In this document: one piece after another, positions 8,765 to 16,651 of the stretch
How positions within the stretch are numbered: position 1 is the stretch's first letter
How the letters are laid out: each line of letters opens with the position of its first letter
NCBI GenBank assembly: GCA_913061285.1
Contig: CAJXVR010000016.1
Location: 1-46,825, forward strand
Reading direction: 5' to 3'
Source: an uncultured Verrucomicrobiota bacterium
Lineage (GTDB): Bacteria; Verrucomicrobiota; Verrucomicrobiia; Limisphaerales; AAA164-E04
DNA: 46,825 bases
The notes under the pieces: generated by a model
Told to the model about the DNA's origin: nothing
The model's database searches: none
Seen by the model: the letters and a program-made list of their open reading frames with translations, nothing else
Program-made: the position numbers and the translations under genes

Positions 8765-9913
8765 ATGAACTCCTGGAAAACAGCGATGAAACTCTGGATA
8801 AGCACGCTACTACTGATCACTGTCCTCCCACTACTCAGCGCCGCACCGTTGGTCTATGAAGGCATTGAAGGCATTGGTAAGGGCAAACACATCGTGTTCG
8901 TTGCTAATGATCACGAATATCGCTCCGAACAGGCCTGCCCCTTAATGGCCAAGATCATGGCGAAGCATTTCGGTTTTCGATGCACCGTCTTGTTTGGCCT
9001 CGACGATCAAGGAGACATCATGGCTGGAGCAACGCGTCTTCCAGGCCTCGAGGCCCTGAAGGATGCGGATCTGCTTTTCTTCTTCACTCGATTCATGAAC
9101 CTTCAGGATTCCCAAGCAAGTCTCCTGGTGGATTACTTCGAACGAGGTGGCCCGGTTGTCGGCCTTCGAACGTCCACTCATTGTTTCAACGGTCAGAAGG
9201 GACGCTGGAGCAAGCTAAACTACAACTACAAGGGTGACGACTACTTTGGAGGCCTTGGCGAGCAAATCTTCGGCAACACCTGGAGACGGAATACCGGCCA
9301 ATCTCACTATGGTTCGAACCACCAGATGGGCAGCCGCATCACACCTGTCGCCAGTGCGCGTTCACATCCAATCAACCAAGGCGTGACACAAATCCACGCC
9401 TACTCAGGCGCCTACGCTTCCCCCTTGCCCGCTGGAGCCACATCGCTTCTCGAAGTACAGGTCTTGAATACCTTTCATCCTAGTAAGGATATCAACCAAA
9501 ATAAGCCGCTCGTCACAGCCGCCTGGACAAGACCCTCCTATGTTGCGCCCTCAGGAACCAAGAAAAACGCGCGCGTGGTTTACACCTCCTTCGGAGCGTC
9601 GGAAGATCTTCTGAGTGAGGATGGCCGGCGCTTTCTCACCAATGCCTGTCTTTGGGCCGGAGGATGGGAAGACAGCATTCAATCAGATCTGAACGTTAGC
9701 ATCGTAGGAACGTTCAAGCCAAGCGCCTACACCAGCGGACTCTATCATAGCGGCGTCAAGCCTGAGGATTTGAGCGGGTGGGATAGCCAAATCATGCCCC
9801 AGGGATCTAAGCTAAAAGGAGCCGACAATCCTAAATTCACGAAGCGTATGGCGCGGATTCTTAAACATCGCCCACAACTCCAAAAACAACTCTCAGAACC
9901 ATCTGGCGACTAG
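8765..9913 (+). CDS. secreted ThuA-like domain protein
   Basis: A ThuA-like protein of about 382 residues, related to trehalose-utilisation ThuA with a glutamine-amidotransferase-like fold but without proven chemistry in this clade. A signal peptide is visible (MKLWISTLLLITVLPLLSA). The core includes VFVANDHEYRSEQACP, LLFFFTRFMNLQD and GLRTSTHCF. The nucleophile of true class I amidotransferases is not evident at its usual place. Possible starts are GTG 8729 (overlapping the protease stop), ATG 8765 and ATG 8786; I prefer 8765. The C-terminal part (FKPSAYTSGLYHSGVKPEDLSGW) resembles the tail of other Verrucomicrobiota ThuA-like proteins. Likely translationally linked to the upstream protease. 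Confidence 0.8.
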   Translation: MNSWKTAMKLWISTLLLITVLPLLSAAPLVYEGIEGIGKGKHIVFVANDHEYRSEQACPLMAKIMAKHFGFRCTVLFGLDDQGDIMAGATRLPGLEALKDADLLFFFTRFMNLQDSQASLLVDYFERGGPVVGLRTSTHCFNGQKGRWSKLNYNYKGDDYFGGLGEQIFGNTWRRNTGQSHYGSNHQMGSRITPVASARSHPINQGVTQIHAYSGAYASPLPAGATSLLEVQVLNTFHPSKDINQNKPLVTAAWTRPSYVAPSGTKKNARVVYTSFGASEDLLSEDGRRFLTNACLWAGGWEDSIQSDLNVSIVGTFKPSAYTSGLYHSGVKPEDLSGWDSQIMPQGSKLKGADNPKFTKRMARILKHRPQLQKQLSEPSGD

Positions 9914-9970
9914 TTCTCGCACCTGTTCGAGGAAATTGGAAAACACTGCTGAATCCCGTACTTAGTAACA

Positions 9971-10393
9971 ATGCACGGAGCAAGGGATAGCCTAAGCCGC
10001 TTCACTGAGGCTCAAGATTCGATCTATCCTCAAGTCCTGAGAGAGTTACGCGCTGGGGAGAAACGCTCCCATTGGATGTGGTTCGTCTTCCCCCAGCGGA
10101 GGGGCTTGGGTTCGAGCACCAACGCACACTTCTACGGACTGGCTTCGCTTTGTGAGGCGCAAGACTATTGGGCACACAGCATCCTCGGCCCTCGACTTAT
10201 CGAATGCACCGAACTCGTCTTAAACATCAACGAACGATCCGCCTTTGAAATTTTTTCGTCCCCAGACGACCTCAAATTTCAATCGTGCCTAACGCTGTTC
10301 CTACAGGTTGAACCCAAAGCCCCTTTATTCACCAAGGCCTTAAGCCACTACTTCAACGGTGTTCCCGACCAACGCACGCTCGATCTTCTTTAA
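9971..10393 (+). CDS. DUF1810 family protein
   Basis: A 140-residue cytoplasmic protein of the DUF1810 family, all-helical, function unknown. Family hallmarks are visible: DSLSRFTEAQDSIYPQVLREL, HWMWFVFPQRRGLG with the tryptophan/proline/glutamine core, and a C-terminal segment ending in DQRTLDLL. Length and both ends agree with a complete family member. It lies 57 nt after the ThuA-like gene and converges on the EamA gene with only 22 nt between stop codons. Confidence 0.88.
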   Translation: MHGARDSLSRFTEAQDSIYPQVLRELRAGEKRSHWMWFVFPQRRGLGSSTNAHFYGLASLCEAQDYWAHSILGPRLIECTELVLNINERSAFEIFSSPDDLKFQSCLTLFLQVEPKAPLFTKALSHYFNGVPDQRTLDLL

Positions 10394-10415
10394 CCAGTGA
10401 CGTCAAGCGTTGGAC

Positions 10416-11393
10416 CTAAGCCTTTCCCAAGCTCGCCGCCCTTAGCTCGCTTCCATCGAGCTTTGATTCCTTACTCGGCTTGGATGACTTTGCATTGACC
10501 AGAGCAATCATCAGCCCCCCACTCAGGGTTACGATCAAGCCAATCAATTGCGCCCCATTCACAGCCTCGCCCAGAAACCCCCAAGCCAAGAAAACCGTGG
10601 CTACCGGACCGATAGTACTCAAGACCGCAAATTGTTGAGCACCCGCTCGTCGTAGCCCTACTCCCAATAGAAAAGAGGGCACGACCGTCCCAAGGATCGC
10701 AAGGACTAGCGCATACTTATAAACGATCGCCTCCAACGTCGCCAATGTTTCGAAACGTCCCGTCATTCCATAGTGTACGAAGGTAAACAAACAGGACACG
10801 CAAAGCACGTTCGCCGTGAAGCGAATCGCCCCTAGACGTACGAGCAACTGACGCGAAAACAGAACAAAAAACGAATAGGTCATGGCACTCAACAGAATAA
10901 GCGCCGCGCCGAAGATGAGCCACCGGGTTTCCACCGTCGTGGCGACTTCTCCCGAGTATGCAATCACAATTCCCACATAGGTCAGCCCTACGGCAAACCA
11001 GGTACTTCGTGCGACTGTCTGCCGAAAGAAGACAAGACCTCCGACAACAACAAAGGTCGGATAGGTGTAGAGAATCATACGCTCGAGCCCGACACTCACA
11101 TATTGCAAGCCAGCAAAATTCACGAGTGGTGAAATGTAATAGCCAATAAATCCAAACCCGAGAATACTTATCCAGTCTCGTTTCGTCATCGACTCGTCAG
11201 CCTTCCAGTTCAGCACCAATGCACACACAAGAAACACAGGAAAGGCGAAGACCATTCGCAAGGCCAGCACCGTCAACGGATCCGCGTTCGCCAAAAAGGA
11301 CAGCTTGATCAGCACGCCCTTCGAGCAAAAACAGATCGAACACGCAGTAACGATAGCAAACGTTATTATGGGATTTTTATCTTTGGTTCTCAC
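10416..11393 (-). CDS. EamA/DMT-superfamily transporter (10 TM exporter)
   Basis: A 325-residue inner-membrane protein with ten hydrophobic helices in two EamA repeats. Helix 1 is preceded by a short basic start, and the second repeat begins around residue 160 after TTVETRWLIFG. DMT-family carriers typically export amino acids, nucleosides or other metabolites; substrates cannot be read from sequence. The start is GTG at 11393 (MRTKDKNP), since no better ATG exists. Its 5' leader contains a strong intrinsic terminator ending about 15 nt before this start, plus a short Trp-containing ORF (separate entries), suggesting control by transcription attenuation. The E. coli DMT member YddG exports aromatic amino acids, which fits but does not prove a Trp-related signal. 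Confidence 0.88.
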   Translation of the reverse strand: MRTKDKNPIITFAIVTACSICFCSKGVLIKLSFLANADPLTVLALRMVFAFPVFLVCALVLNWKADESMTKRDWISILGFGFIGYYISPLVNFAGLQYVSVGLERMILYTYPTFVVVGGLVFFRQTVARSTWFAVGLTYVGIVIAYSGEVATTVETRWLIFGAALILLSAMTYSFFVLFSRQLLVRLGAIRFTANVLCVSCLFTFVHYGMTGRFETLATLEAIVYKYALVLAILGTVVPSFLLGVGLRRAGAQQFAVLSTIGPVATVFLAWGFLGEAVNGAQLIGLIVTLSGGLMIALVNAKSSKPSKESKLDGSELRAASLGKA

Positions 11394-11408
11394 ACAGCCG
11401 GTATAAAC

Positions 11409-11441
11409 AAAAAAAACCCGCTCCGGTTAAGGAGCGGGTTT
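11409..11441 (-). terminator. intrinsic terminator in the 5' leader of the EamA gene
   Basis: On the minus strand the sequence reads AAACCCGCTCC, a six-base loop, then GGAGCGGGTTT, running into eight or more consecutive T. This is an 11-bp perfect stem with a U-tract. It sits between the candidate leader ORF and the EamA start, and no other minus-strand gene ends here. It is either an attenuator or the terminator of a short RNA. Confidence 0.85.
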
Positions 11442-11468
11442 AAGCTTTCTAATCCAATTAAAAGACAA

Positions 11469-11561
11469 TCAAGACCGACGCTGTACCACTCCACAAGACA
11501 CACTAAGCCACGACCAGAGGCCTCGCTTAATAATCGGAAGGAGTTGTTTTACAATCGTCAT
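11469..11561 (-). CDS. candidate Trp-containing leader peptide (attenuator) upstream of EamA
   Basis: Too short for the ORF track. It is a 30-codon ORF, ATG at 11561 and TGA at 11469-11471, reading MTIVKQLLPIIKRG LWSW LSV. Tryptophan codons at positions 16 and 18 lie about 70 nt before the terminator hairpin. The RNA between them holds GGAGUGG (plus-strand 11486-11492), which can pair with CCGCUCC of the terminator's 5' arm and so form an antiterminator. That is the arrangement of a classical Trp attenuator. An AGG lies directly at the ATG, a poor Shine-Dalgarno distance. It may instead be a chance ORF. Confidence 0.35.
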   Translation of the reverse strand: MTIVKQLLPIIKRGLWSWLSVSCGVVQRRS

Positions 11562-11601
11562 CCTAATGCGCTTACGAATATACTCAGGTCCGTTCCCGAG
11601 G

Positions 11602-11632
11602 CAACCCTAGAATTCAGAGATCAACCCTAGAA
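11602..11632. repeat. 11-bp direct repeat upstream of the second DMFase-like gene
   Basis: CAACCCTAGAA occurs at 11602-11612 and again at 11622-11632, exactly 20 bp apart, which is two helical turns. It lies 28-60 bp before the start codon at 11661. The spacing would suit tandem binding of a regulator to one DNA face; no regulator can be named. Confidence 0.35.
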
Positions 11633-11660
11633 GCAACCCAAGTCTCTCAGCCATCAAACT

Positions 11661-13082
11661 ATGAAACCAACGATTCCCCTCACCGTTCTCGGATCGTTCC
11701 TACTCGCTGTCATCGCGTTCTCTCCCGTAACGGGAGCCGAAACAACGCCGCTCCACATCGAAGCCTATCCCGACCAACTTAGTTATCAGCCCGGCGATTC
11801 CGTTCAGCTCCACGTTTCAACCTCAGTCAAAGAATACGCCCTTTCAATTAGCAGACGAGGTGCGGAATCAACTCTTGTCACAACAGTCGATCGCATTAAG
11901 GGGGCGTCCTACCCCATACCAGAAAATGCTTCCTCCCACGGCTGTGACTGGCCTGTCGGCTACCGATTCGAGATCCCGTCAACATGGATATCTGGCTACT
12001 ACGAGATCACCCTCACCGCAAGCGATCAAGGAGGCCCCTATGTTCATCGGAACCATCGGACCGCCAGCACAAGACTCTTCTTCATTGTTCGCTCAGCAAA
12101 TCCTGGAAAACAGAGCCGCATACTCCTACAACTAGCAACCAACACCTACAACGCCTACAACAATTGGGGAGGCTCGAGTCTCTACGCCTATCATGGCCGA
12201 TCTAAGCTTCAAGGCCATCGTGTCTCCTTTGATCGCCCATTGACAGGATTCTTCAGCAAATGGGAACTTCCCTTTATCGCCTGGGCCGAAGAAAATGGCT
12301 ACCGACTCGACTACGCAGTCAATTCAGATTTGGAACACCGACCCGAGATTCTCAAGAACTACAATCTCATCCTCAGCGTAGGCCACGACGAATACTGGTC
12401 GACGCCAATGCGTGACCATCTCGAATCATTCATTCAAAATGGCGGCAATGTGGCCTTCTTCAGCGGAAACAGCGTTTGTTGGCAAGTCCGTAGCGAAGAT
12501 GATGGTCGAGCACTGACCTGCTGGAAACAATGGTACAATTGGGACCCTGAATATCGATCCACGGATCACAAAACACTCTCTACCCTCTGGAGCCATCATC
12601 TTCTGAATCGTCCCGAGAACACCCTCACTGGAGTCGGCTTCCTATGGGGCGGCTATCATCGTAGCCACGGCCAATTCATGGACGGCTCCGGGGCCTTCAC
12701 CGTACATCGCCCCCAGCATTGGCTTTTCGGAGGGACCCAGCTAAAGCGGGGAACCGAGTTTGGAGGCGAGCACACCATCGTAGGCTATGAATGCGACGGC
12801 TGTGAAATGCGCTGGGAAAACGGTCTCCCCTACCCTACCCACCGCGACGGCACCCCGCAGGGATTCGAAATCCTCGCAACAGCACCGGCAAAATGGCATC
12901 CAGGCGACAGTCATTGGTATGACCGATTCGAGAAAGACCGCATCGGAGCCGCAGTCGTCGGCACCTACACTCGAGGAGGCACCGTCGTCACGGTAGGCAC
13001 AACGGACTGGTCACACGGACTGGAAGGCGGCGATCCCACCGTCGAAAGAATCACCAAAAACATTCTAAACCGCCTTAAGTAA
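11661..13082 (+). CDS. secreted N,N-dimethylformamidase beta-subunit-like protein (copy 2)
   Basis: A 473-residue protein of the same family as the gene at 1317-2885. It has a Sec-type signal peptide (IPLTVLGSFLLAVIAFSPVTGAE) instead of a Tat signal. A beta-rich N-terminal domain (residues about 30-155) is followed by the catalytic-like domain with NTYNAYNNWGG, SVGHDEYW and FFSGNSVCW. These match NTWQAYNRW, SVGHDEYW and FFSGNSVCW of copy 1. In characterised DMFase a mononuclear iron is held by tyrosine and glutamate side chains; I cannot assign the ligands here. No small subunit is adjacent. The start follows AAACT without a clear Shine-Dalgarno sequence. Different export routes suggest different substrates or cofactor-loading needs. 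Confidence 0.8.
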   Translation: MKPTIPLTVLGSFLLAVIAFSPVTGAETTPLHIEAYPDQLSYQPGDSVQLHVSTSVKEYALSISRRGAESTLVTTVDRIKGASYPIPENASSHGCDWPVGYRFEIPSTWISGYYEITLTASDQGGPYVHRNHRTASTRLFFIVRSANPGKQSRILLQLATNTYNAYNNWGGSSLYAYHGRSKLQGHRVSFDRPLTGFFSKWELPFIAWAEENGYRLDYAVNSDLEHRPEILKNYNLILSVGHDEYWSTPMRDHLESFIQNGGNVAFFSGNSVCWQVRSEDDGRALTCWKQWYNWDPEYRSTDHKTLSTLWSHHLLNRPENTLTGVGFLWGGYHRSHGQFMDGSGAFTVHRPQHWLFGGTQLKRGTEFGGEHTIVGYECDGCEMRWENGLPYPTHRDGTPQGFEILATAPAKWHPGDSHWYDRFEKDRIGAAVVGTYTRGGTVVTVGTTDWSHGLEGGDPTVERITKNILNRLK

Positions 13083-13183
13083 CCGCCTCAAACTATCCCT
13101 CGACCCCTTTGCGCCGAAGGGCATGATTGACATTTCTGAACAGCCTTTCAATCTAGGGGACGTCGCGTAGAGGAATTAGCAAA

Positions 13184-13189
13184 AAGGAG
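13184..13189 (+). promoter_or_regulatory. strong ribosome binding site of the AIM24-family gene
   Basis: AAGGAG lies 8 nt before the ATG at 13198. It is one of the few near-consensus Shine-Dalgarno sequences in the window and fixes the start of the downstream gene. Confidence 0.7.
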
Positions 13190-13197
13190 ATATCAAT

Positions 13198-13998
13198 ATG
13201 CCAGAAATGCACGAAGTTGATTACAAGATTTTCGGAGAAGAGATGCAGTTCGTTGAAGTCGAACTGGACCCCCAAGAGGCAGTTGTCGCCGAAGCCGGCG
13301 GGATGATGTACATGGAAGAAGGCATCGAAATGGAAACCATCTTCGGAGACGGTTCCCAACAGAATAGCGGATTCTTAGGAAGCCTCATGAGCGCCGGAAA
13401 ACGCTTGATCACCGGAGAGTCGCTCTTCATGACGGTCTTTCTGAATCGAGGCATGGGTAAGCAACGGGTTGCCTTTGGTGCTCCCTACCCTGGTAAAATC
13501 ATTGCGGTGCATCTCGCAGAACTCGGAGGAGAACTGATTGCCCAGAAAGATTCCTTTCTCTGTGCAGCCAAGGGCGTGAGCATTGGCATCGCCTTTCAGA
13601 AAAAGCTGGGGGCTGGTCTTTTTGGAGGTGAGGGATTCATCATGCAACACCTACAAGGGGACGGCTGGGCCTTCATTCACGCGGGAGGCACCCTCTATGA
13701 GAAGGAACTGGCTCCGGGCGAAACACTCCGCGTTGATACGGGTTGCGTCGTTGCCTACCAAGCGTCCGTCAACTTTGATATCAAGTATGTCGGCAAAATT
13801 AAGTCCGCATTGTTTGGTGGCGAAGGCCTCTTCTTTGCCACACTTCGAGGTCCCGGAAAGGTCTGGCTACAATCGCTACCACTAAGTCGTCTTGCAGGGC
13901 GCATCGTCGCATCGGCTCCTCAAACAGGCGGTGGCGGCAAAGGTGAGGGATCCATTCTCGGTGGGATCGGGAATCTCCTGGACGGCGACAACCATTAA
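13198..13998 (+). CDS. AIM24 / TIGR00266 family protein
   Basis: A 266-residue protein of the AIM24 (TIGR00266) family, a beta-structured family shared with mitochondria and of unknown biochemical role in bacteria. Typical features are [21 protein letters not shown] near the start, the GESLFMTVF segment, [17 protein letters not shown] in the middle, [12 protein letters not shown], and a glycine-rich C-terminus (GGGGKGEG). The start is fixed by a strong ribosome binding site. The stop is 26 nt before the YdcF-like gene, so the two are likely co-transcribed. No signal peptide or membrane helix is seen. Confidence 0.88.
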   Translation: MPEMHEVDYKIFGEEMQFVEVELDPQEAVVAEAGGMMYMEEGIEMETIFGDGSQQNSGFLGSLMSAGKRLITGESLFMTVFLNRGMGKQRVAFGAPYPGKIIAVHLAELGGELIAQKDSFLCAAKGVSIGIAFQKKLGAGLFGGEGFIMQHLQGDGWAFIHAGGTLYEKELAPGETLRVDTGCVVAYQASVNFDIKYVGKIKSALFGGEGLFFATLRGPGKVWLQSLPLSRLAGRIVASAPQTGGGGKGEGSILGGIGNLLDGDNH

Positions 13999-14024
13999 TC
14001 AAGCGCTAGCCCATTGGCTCGATC

Positions 14025-14822
14025 ATGTTCGCCTCCATTTTCGGAGATCTCGCCCAACCACTAGCTATCCTTTGGTTTCTTTGTGTCGGGGCAACCGTTG
14101 GAGCGTTTCGCCGCAAGCAATGGCGAAGCGCTTTCACCTTTTTTTCCGTCTCCCTCGTCTTCTTTGCCGTGGGATCAACACCGATTCCTGCGTTGCTCGT
14201 TCAGCGACTTGAGAGCCCCTATATTCTCGCGGATTGGGAGGCTGTCCCTGAGGCGGATGCGATCGTCATCTTAGGCGCCGCCCTCACACCTTCCAAAGCA
14301 GATCTCAATCGATTCAACTTAAAACGTGAGACGGATCGAATCATCACCGGATTCGAACTCGCCAGACGAGGCAAAGCTAAGGCGATTGTCTTCGGCGGGG
14401 GTAAGGGAAAACCGAGTGAAGGAATCAAGTCTGAGGGAGAGAACATGCAATCATGGTTTGAATCTTGGAAGGTGGCAGCGACACCGTCCTACGTCCTTCC
14501 TCCAAGTCGTAATACCCGAGATGAAGCTCTCGGGACAAAGGCACTGATGGATGACCAAAAGTGGGAATCCATTCTCTTAGTCACCTCAGGAACTCACATG
14601 GCAAGAGCTGAAGCCGTCTTCGCAGCCAACGAAATCCAGGTCACTCCTGTCGCATGTGACTTTGAGGGATCCTCATACCTTGAGCGCATGGGTGGGTGGA
14701 GTATAGCTCCACAGCAAAGCAGTTTCTATCTGATGAAGGTCTATCTCCATGAGGTCATCGGATGGCCCTACTATCGGCTTCGTCGTTGGATCACAGACCC
14801 AAGACGTTTTATCGGTTGGTAA
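14025..14822 (+). CDS. YdcF/SanA/ElyC-like (DUF218) membrane protein
   Basis: A 265-residue protein with two N-terminal hydrophobic segments (about residues 5-27 and 35-55) and a DUF218 domain. Domain landmarks are ADAIVILGAAL, ITGFELARRGKAKAIVFGGG, and SRNTRDEALGTKAL followed by ILLVTSGTHMARAEAVF. Family members ElyC and SanA affect cell-envelope integrity and peptidoglycan metabolism in E. coli, but the enzymatic reaction is not established. It follows the AIM24-like gene by 26 nt. The C-terminal stretch (LHEVIGWPYYRLRRW) is the usual family ending, so the gene is intact. Confidence 0.88.
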   Translation: MFASIFGDLAQPLAILWFLCVGATVGAFRRKQWRSAFTFFSVSLVFFAVGSTPIPALLVQRLESPYILADWEAVPEADAIVILGAALTPSKADLNRFNLKRETDRIITGFELARRGKAKAIVFGGGKGKPSEGIKSEGENMQSWFESWKVAATPSYVLPPSRNTRDEALGTKALMDDQKWESILLVTSGTHMARAEAVFAANEIQVTPVACDFEGSSYLERMGGWSIAPQQSSFYLMKVYLHEVIGWPYYRLRRWITDPRRFIGW

Positions 14823-14826
14823 CTTG

Positions 14827-14850
14827 AGCCGTCTGGGAACGGTTTTGTTT
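14827..14850 (+). terminator. weak terminator-like hairpin after the YdcF-like gene
   Basis: AGCCGT and ACGGTT form a six-pair stem with one G-U pair around a six-base loop, followed by TTGTTT. The position just after the stop codon fits a terminator, but the stem is short. Confidence 0.35.
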
Positions 14851-14941
14851 CAGAGGGAAAAAACTCGGCAGCAGATTTGGTGAATGTTCGATGAGGATCT
14901 TGCTTGGTGAGAAAAGATCATGAGGACATTCGCTCTACCAA

Positions 14942-15126
14942 TTACGGATCAAGAGCCGGAAGGGTCGCGTCTTCGACCACCTCTTCTCCAATAGTGTCTA
15001 AAGCGGCAAGCGCTGCTTGCCGAATACGAACATCAGGATCACCTATAACGCCTTTCAGTGGATCTATCGCCCGAGTTCCAAAGCGCACAAGCCCTCCAAC
15101 CAAGACTTCTTATGCTCTGAACTCAT
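14942..15126 (-). pseudogene. remnant of a HEAT-repeat protein (frameshifted)
   Basis: Not in the ORF track. On the minus strand, one frame reads AIDPLKGVIGDPDVRIRQ and continues AALAALDTIGEEVVEDA to a TAA at 14942-14944. This is an unmistakable HEAT/PBS-lyase-type repeat. Just upstream the homologous sequence continues in another frame (SWLEGLCALELGR, then a stop), so an indel near 15062-15070 separates the two halves. Only about 50-60 residues survive, with no plausible promoter or ribosome binding site. I read it as the decayed 3' end of a HEAT-repeat gene. The plus-strand ORF of 83 residues in the track over this area is a shadow. Confidence 0.6.
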
Positions 15127-15343
15127 TCACTAGACAGAAGTGTTTAATGAATTAGCCCACAAACGGCCGACGATTATCAGTCACTAACAAATCTGTATAC
15201 TTCCTTTTAAAGGAATGGCAGTGTAGCCATCCAGTGTCAACCCAAACAACACCCTCAATGAAAAGCAAATAACGTCGAATAGGTCATTATCTAGGTGAGC
15301 ATAATAGCCGGAATGCAAGCCTGCTAGCCCCCATCGGAAGGAT
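15127..15343. other. intergenic, no gene seen
   Basis: AT-richer stretch between the HEAT remnant and the end of the CoA-ligase-like gene. No open frame with protein-like composition and no obvious terminator for the minus-strand operon was found. Confidence 0.4.
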
Positions 15344-16630
15344 CTACTCTCGAACCCAACGCTTCGCTTTCATTTCGAAACGAGGGAGCGAATCTCTTGG
15401 AGCGATTTCGACGGGGATTCGTAGCGCGAGACTACGCTGCAGTTCCTGAGCCAGTTGTTCAGCAACCGTTTCAGGATGAGATCTCGAATCGTCCACCTCA
15501 ATCACCAAACATAGTTCCGCAAGGCTCTGTTTCTCACTCAACCGCACTTGATATTCCTCGACTCCCCCAGTCCGCCGAACAATCTCATCGATTGCACTTG
15601 GATAGACATTCACGCCTCGAATGACAACCATGTCATCGACTCGACCAATAATCCCTCCAGGCAGCGCCGTATGAAAACGCCCACAGCCACACGTCCCAGA
15701 CTCAGCGAGTTCAACCAGATCACCGGTCCGATAACGAATCAATGGGGACCCAGTTCGCCGCAAGGTCGTCAGCACGAGTTCCCCTCGGGCGCCGCTTCTC
15801 ACCGGTTCCGCCGTCTCTCTGTCGAGGACTTCCGCAAGATAGGATGTGTCGTTGATATGTAGGGTTCCCGGACGCGACGGGCATTGAAACGAGACCGGGC
15901 CGGTCTCAGTCATTCCGTGATGATCAAAGACCGTCGCCGTCGGCCACAATTCCTTCAGTTCCTTTCGGACCGAAGGCAAACTGCCTCCCGGTTCTCCAGC
16001 CACAAGGATGCATCGTAAAGGCAGAGCTGAGACGTCAATGCCAAGTCGCTTTGCCGCTTCCCCCATCCGCATGGCGTAGGTTGGCGTGCAGGCTAAGACT
16101 GTGATTTCGTTCTTCACCATGGCTTGGATGCGAGTCTCGGTCGTCATCCCCCCTCCAGAAAGGCTAAAGCCGCCAAATTTCTGAGCGGCCTCGAATGCCG
16201 CCCAGAAACCGAGAAAGGGTCCAAAGGAGAACGCAAAGAAAAAACGATCTTCTTGGTGGAGTCCCGCGGCCCGCATCACTTCGATCCAGTCATCAAGAAT
16301 ACAATCCCAACTGGACGGAGTATCCAGCCAACGCATCGGTTTACCCGACGTGCCACTCGTCTGATGACACCTCGTGTATCGCTTCCGAGAGTAAGTCAGA
16401 TTGGTCCCATAGGGTGGGTGAGCCTCTTGGTCCGCCACCCATTCCGGCTTGGTGGTAAAGGGGACCGTCGATTGAAAAGCAGCGACCGAATCGAAGGGTC
16501 CGATTCGACCGTCAAACTTCGCCCGATAGAAGGGGTTCGAGTCCTCCAGCTCGGCAAGAAGCGCATTCAGCAAGCTCAGCTGACGTGTTTCCAGATCCTG
16601 CTGAGATGGAAAGAAGGTATCCATCCTCAC
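15344..16630 (-). CDS. phenylacetate-CoA ligase (PaaK)-like adenylate-forming enzyme
   Basis: A 428-residue member of the ANL superfamily, closest in layout to PaaK-type aryl-CoA ligases, which activate aromatic acids as acyl-AMP and then CoA thioesters. Visible motifs are the ATP-binding loop TSGTSGKP (residues 91-98), the GMTETGP motif, YRTGDLVEL, the hinge and C-terminal-domain GRVDDMVVIRGVNVYP, and MKAKR near the end with candidate catalytic lysines (about 421/423). CGCGRFH resembles the cysteine-rich segment found in PaaK relatives. It is the last gene of the eight-gene minus-strand operon, 21 nt after the small membrane protein. In this context an aryl acid from the chorismate-lyase-like enzyme is a reasonable substrate, but this is inference. 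Confidence 0.85.
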   Translation of the reverse strand: MRMDTFFPSQQDLETRQLSLLNALLAELEDSNPFYRAKFDGRIGPFDSVAAFQSTVPFTTKPEWVADQEAHPPYGTNLTYSRKRYTRCHQTSGTSGKPMRWLDTPSSWDCILDDWIEVMRAAGLHQEDRFFFAFSFGPFLGFWAAFEAAQKFGGFSLSGGGMTTETRIQAMVKNEITVLACTPTYAMRMGEAAKRLGIDVSALPLRCILVAGEPGGSLPSVRKELKELWPTATVFDHHGMTETGPVSFQCPSRPGTLHINDTSYLAEVLDRETAEPVRSGARGELVLTTLRRTGSPLIRYRTGDLVELAESGTCGCGRFHTALPGGIIGRVDDMVVIRGVNVYPSAIDEIVRRTGGVEEYQVRLSEKQSLAELCLVIEVDDSRSHPETVAEQLAQELQRSLALRIPVEIAPRDSLPRFEMKAKRWVRE

Positions 16631-16651
16631 TCCGCATGCGGACTACGTCCG

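Noticed and set aside
11478-11495. tRNA-like D-arm sequence (GGAGTGGTACAGC) on the minus strand
   Set aside because: No matching anticodon stem, T-arm or acceptor stem nearby; better explained as part of the EamA leader.
14904-15155. Plus-strand ORF of 83 residues in the track
   Set aside because: Composition is Ser/Thr/Arg-rich without a ribosome binding site, and it is the complement of the HEAT-repeat remnant on the minus strand.
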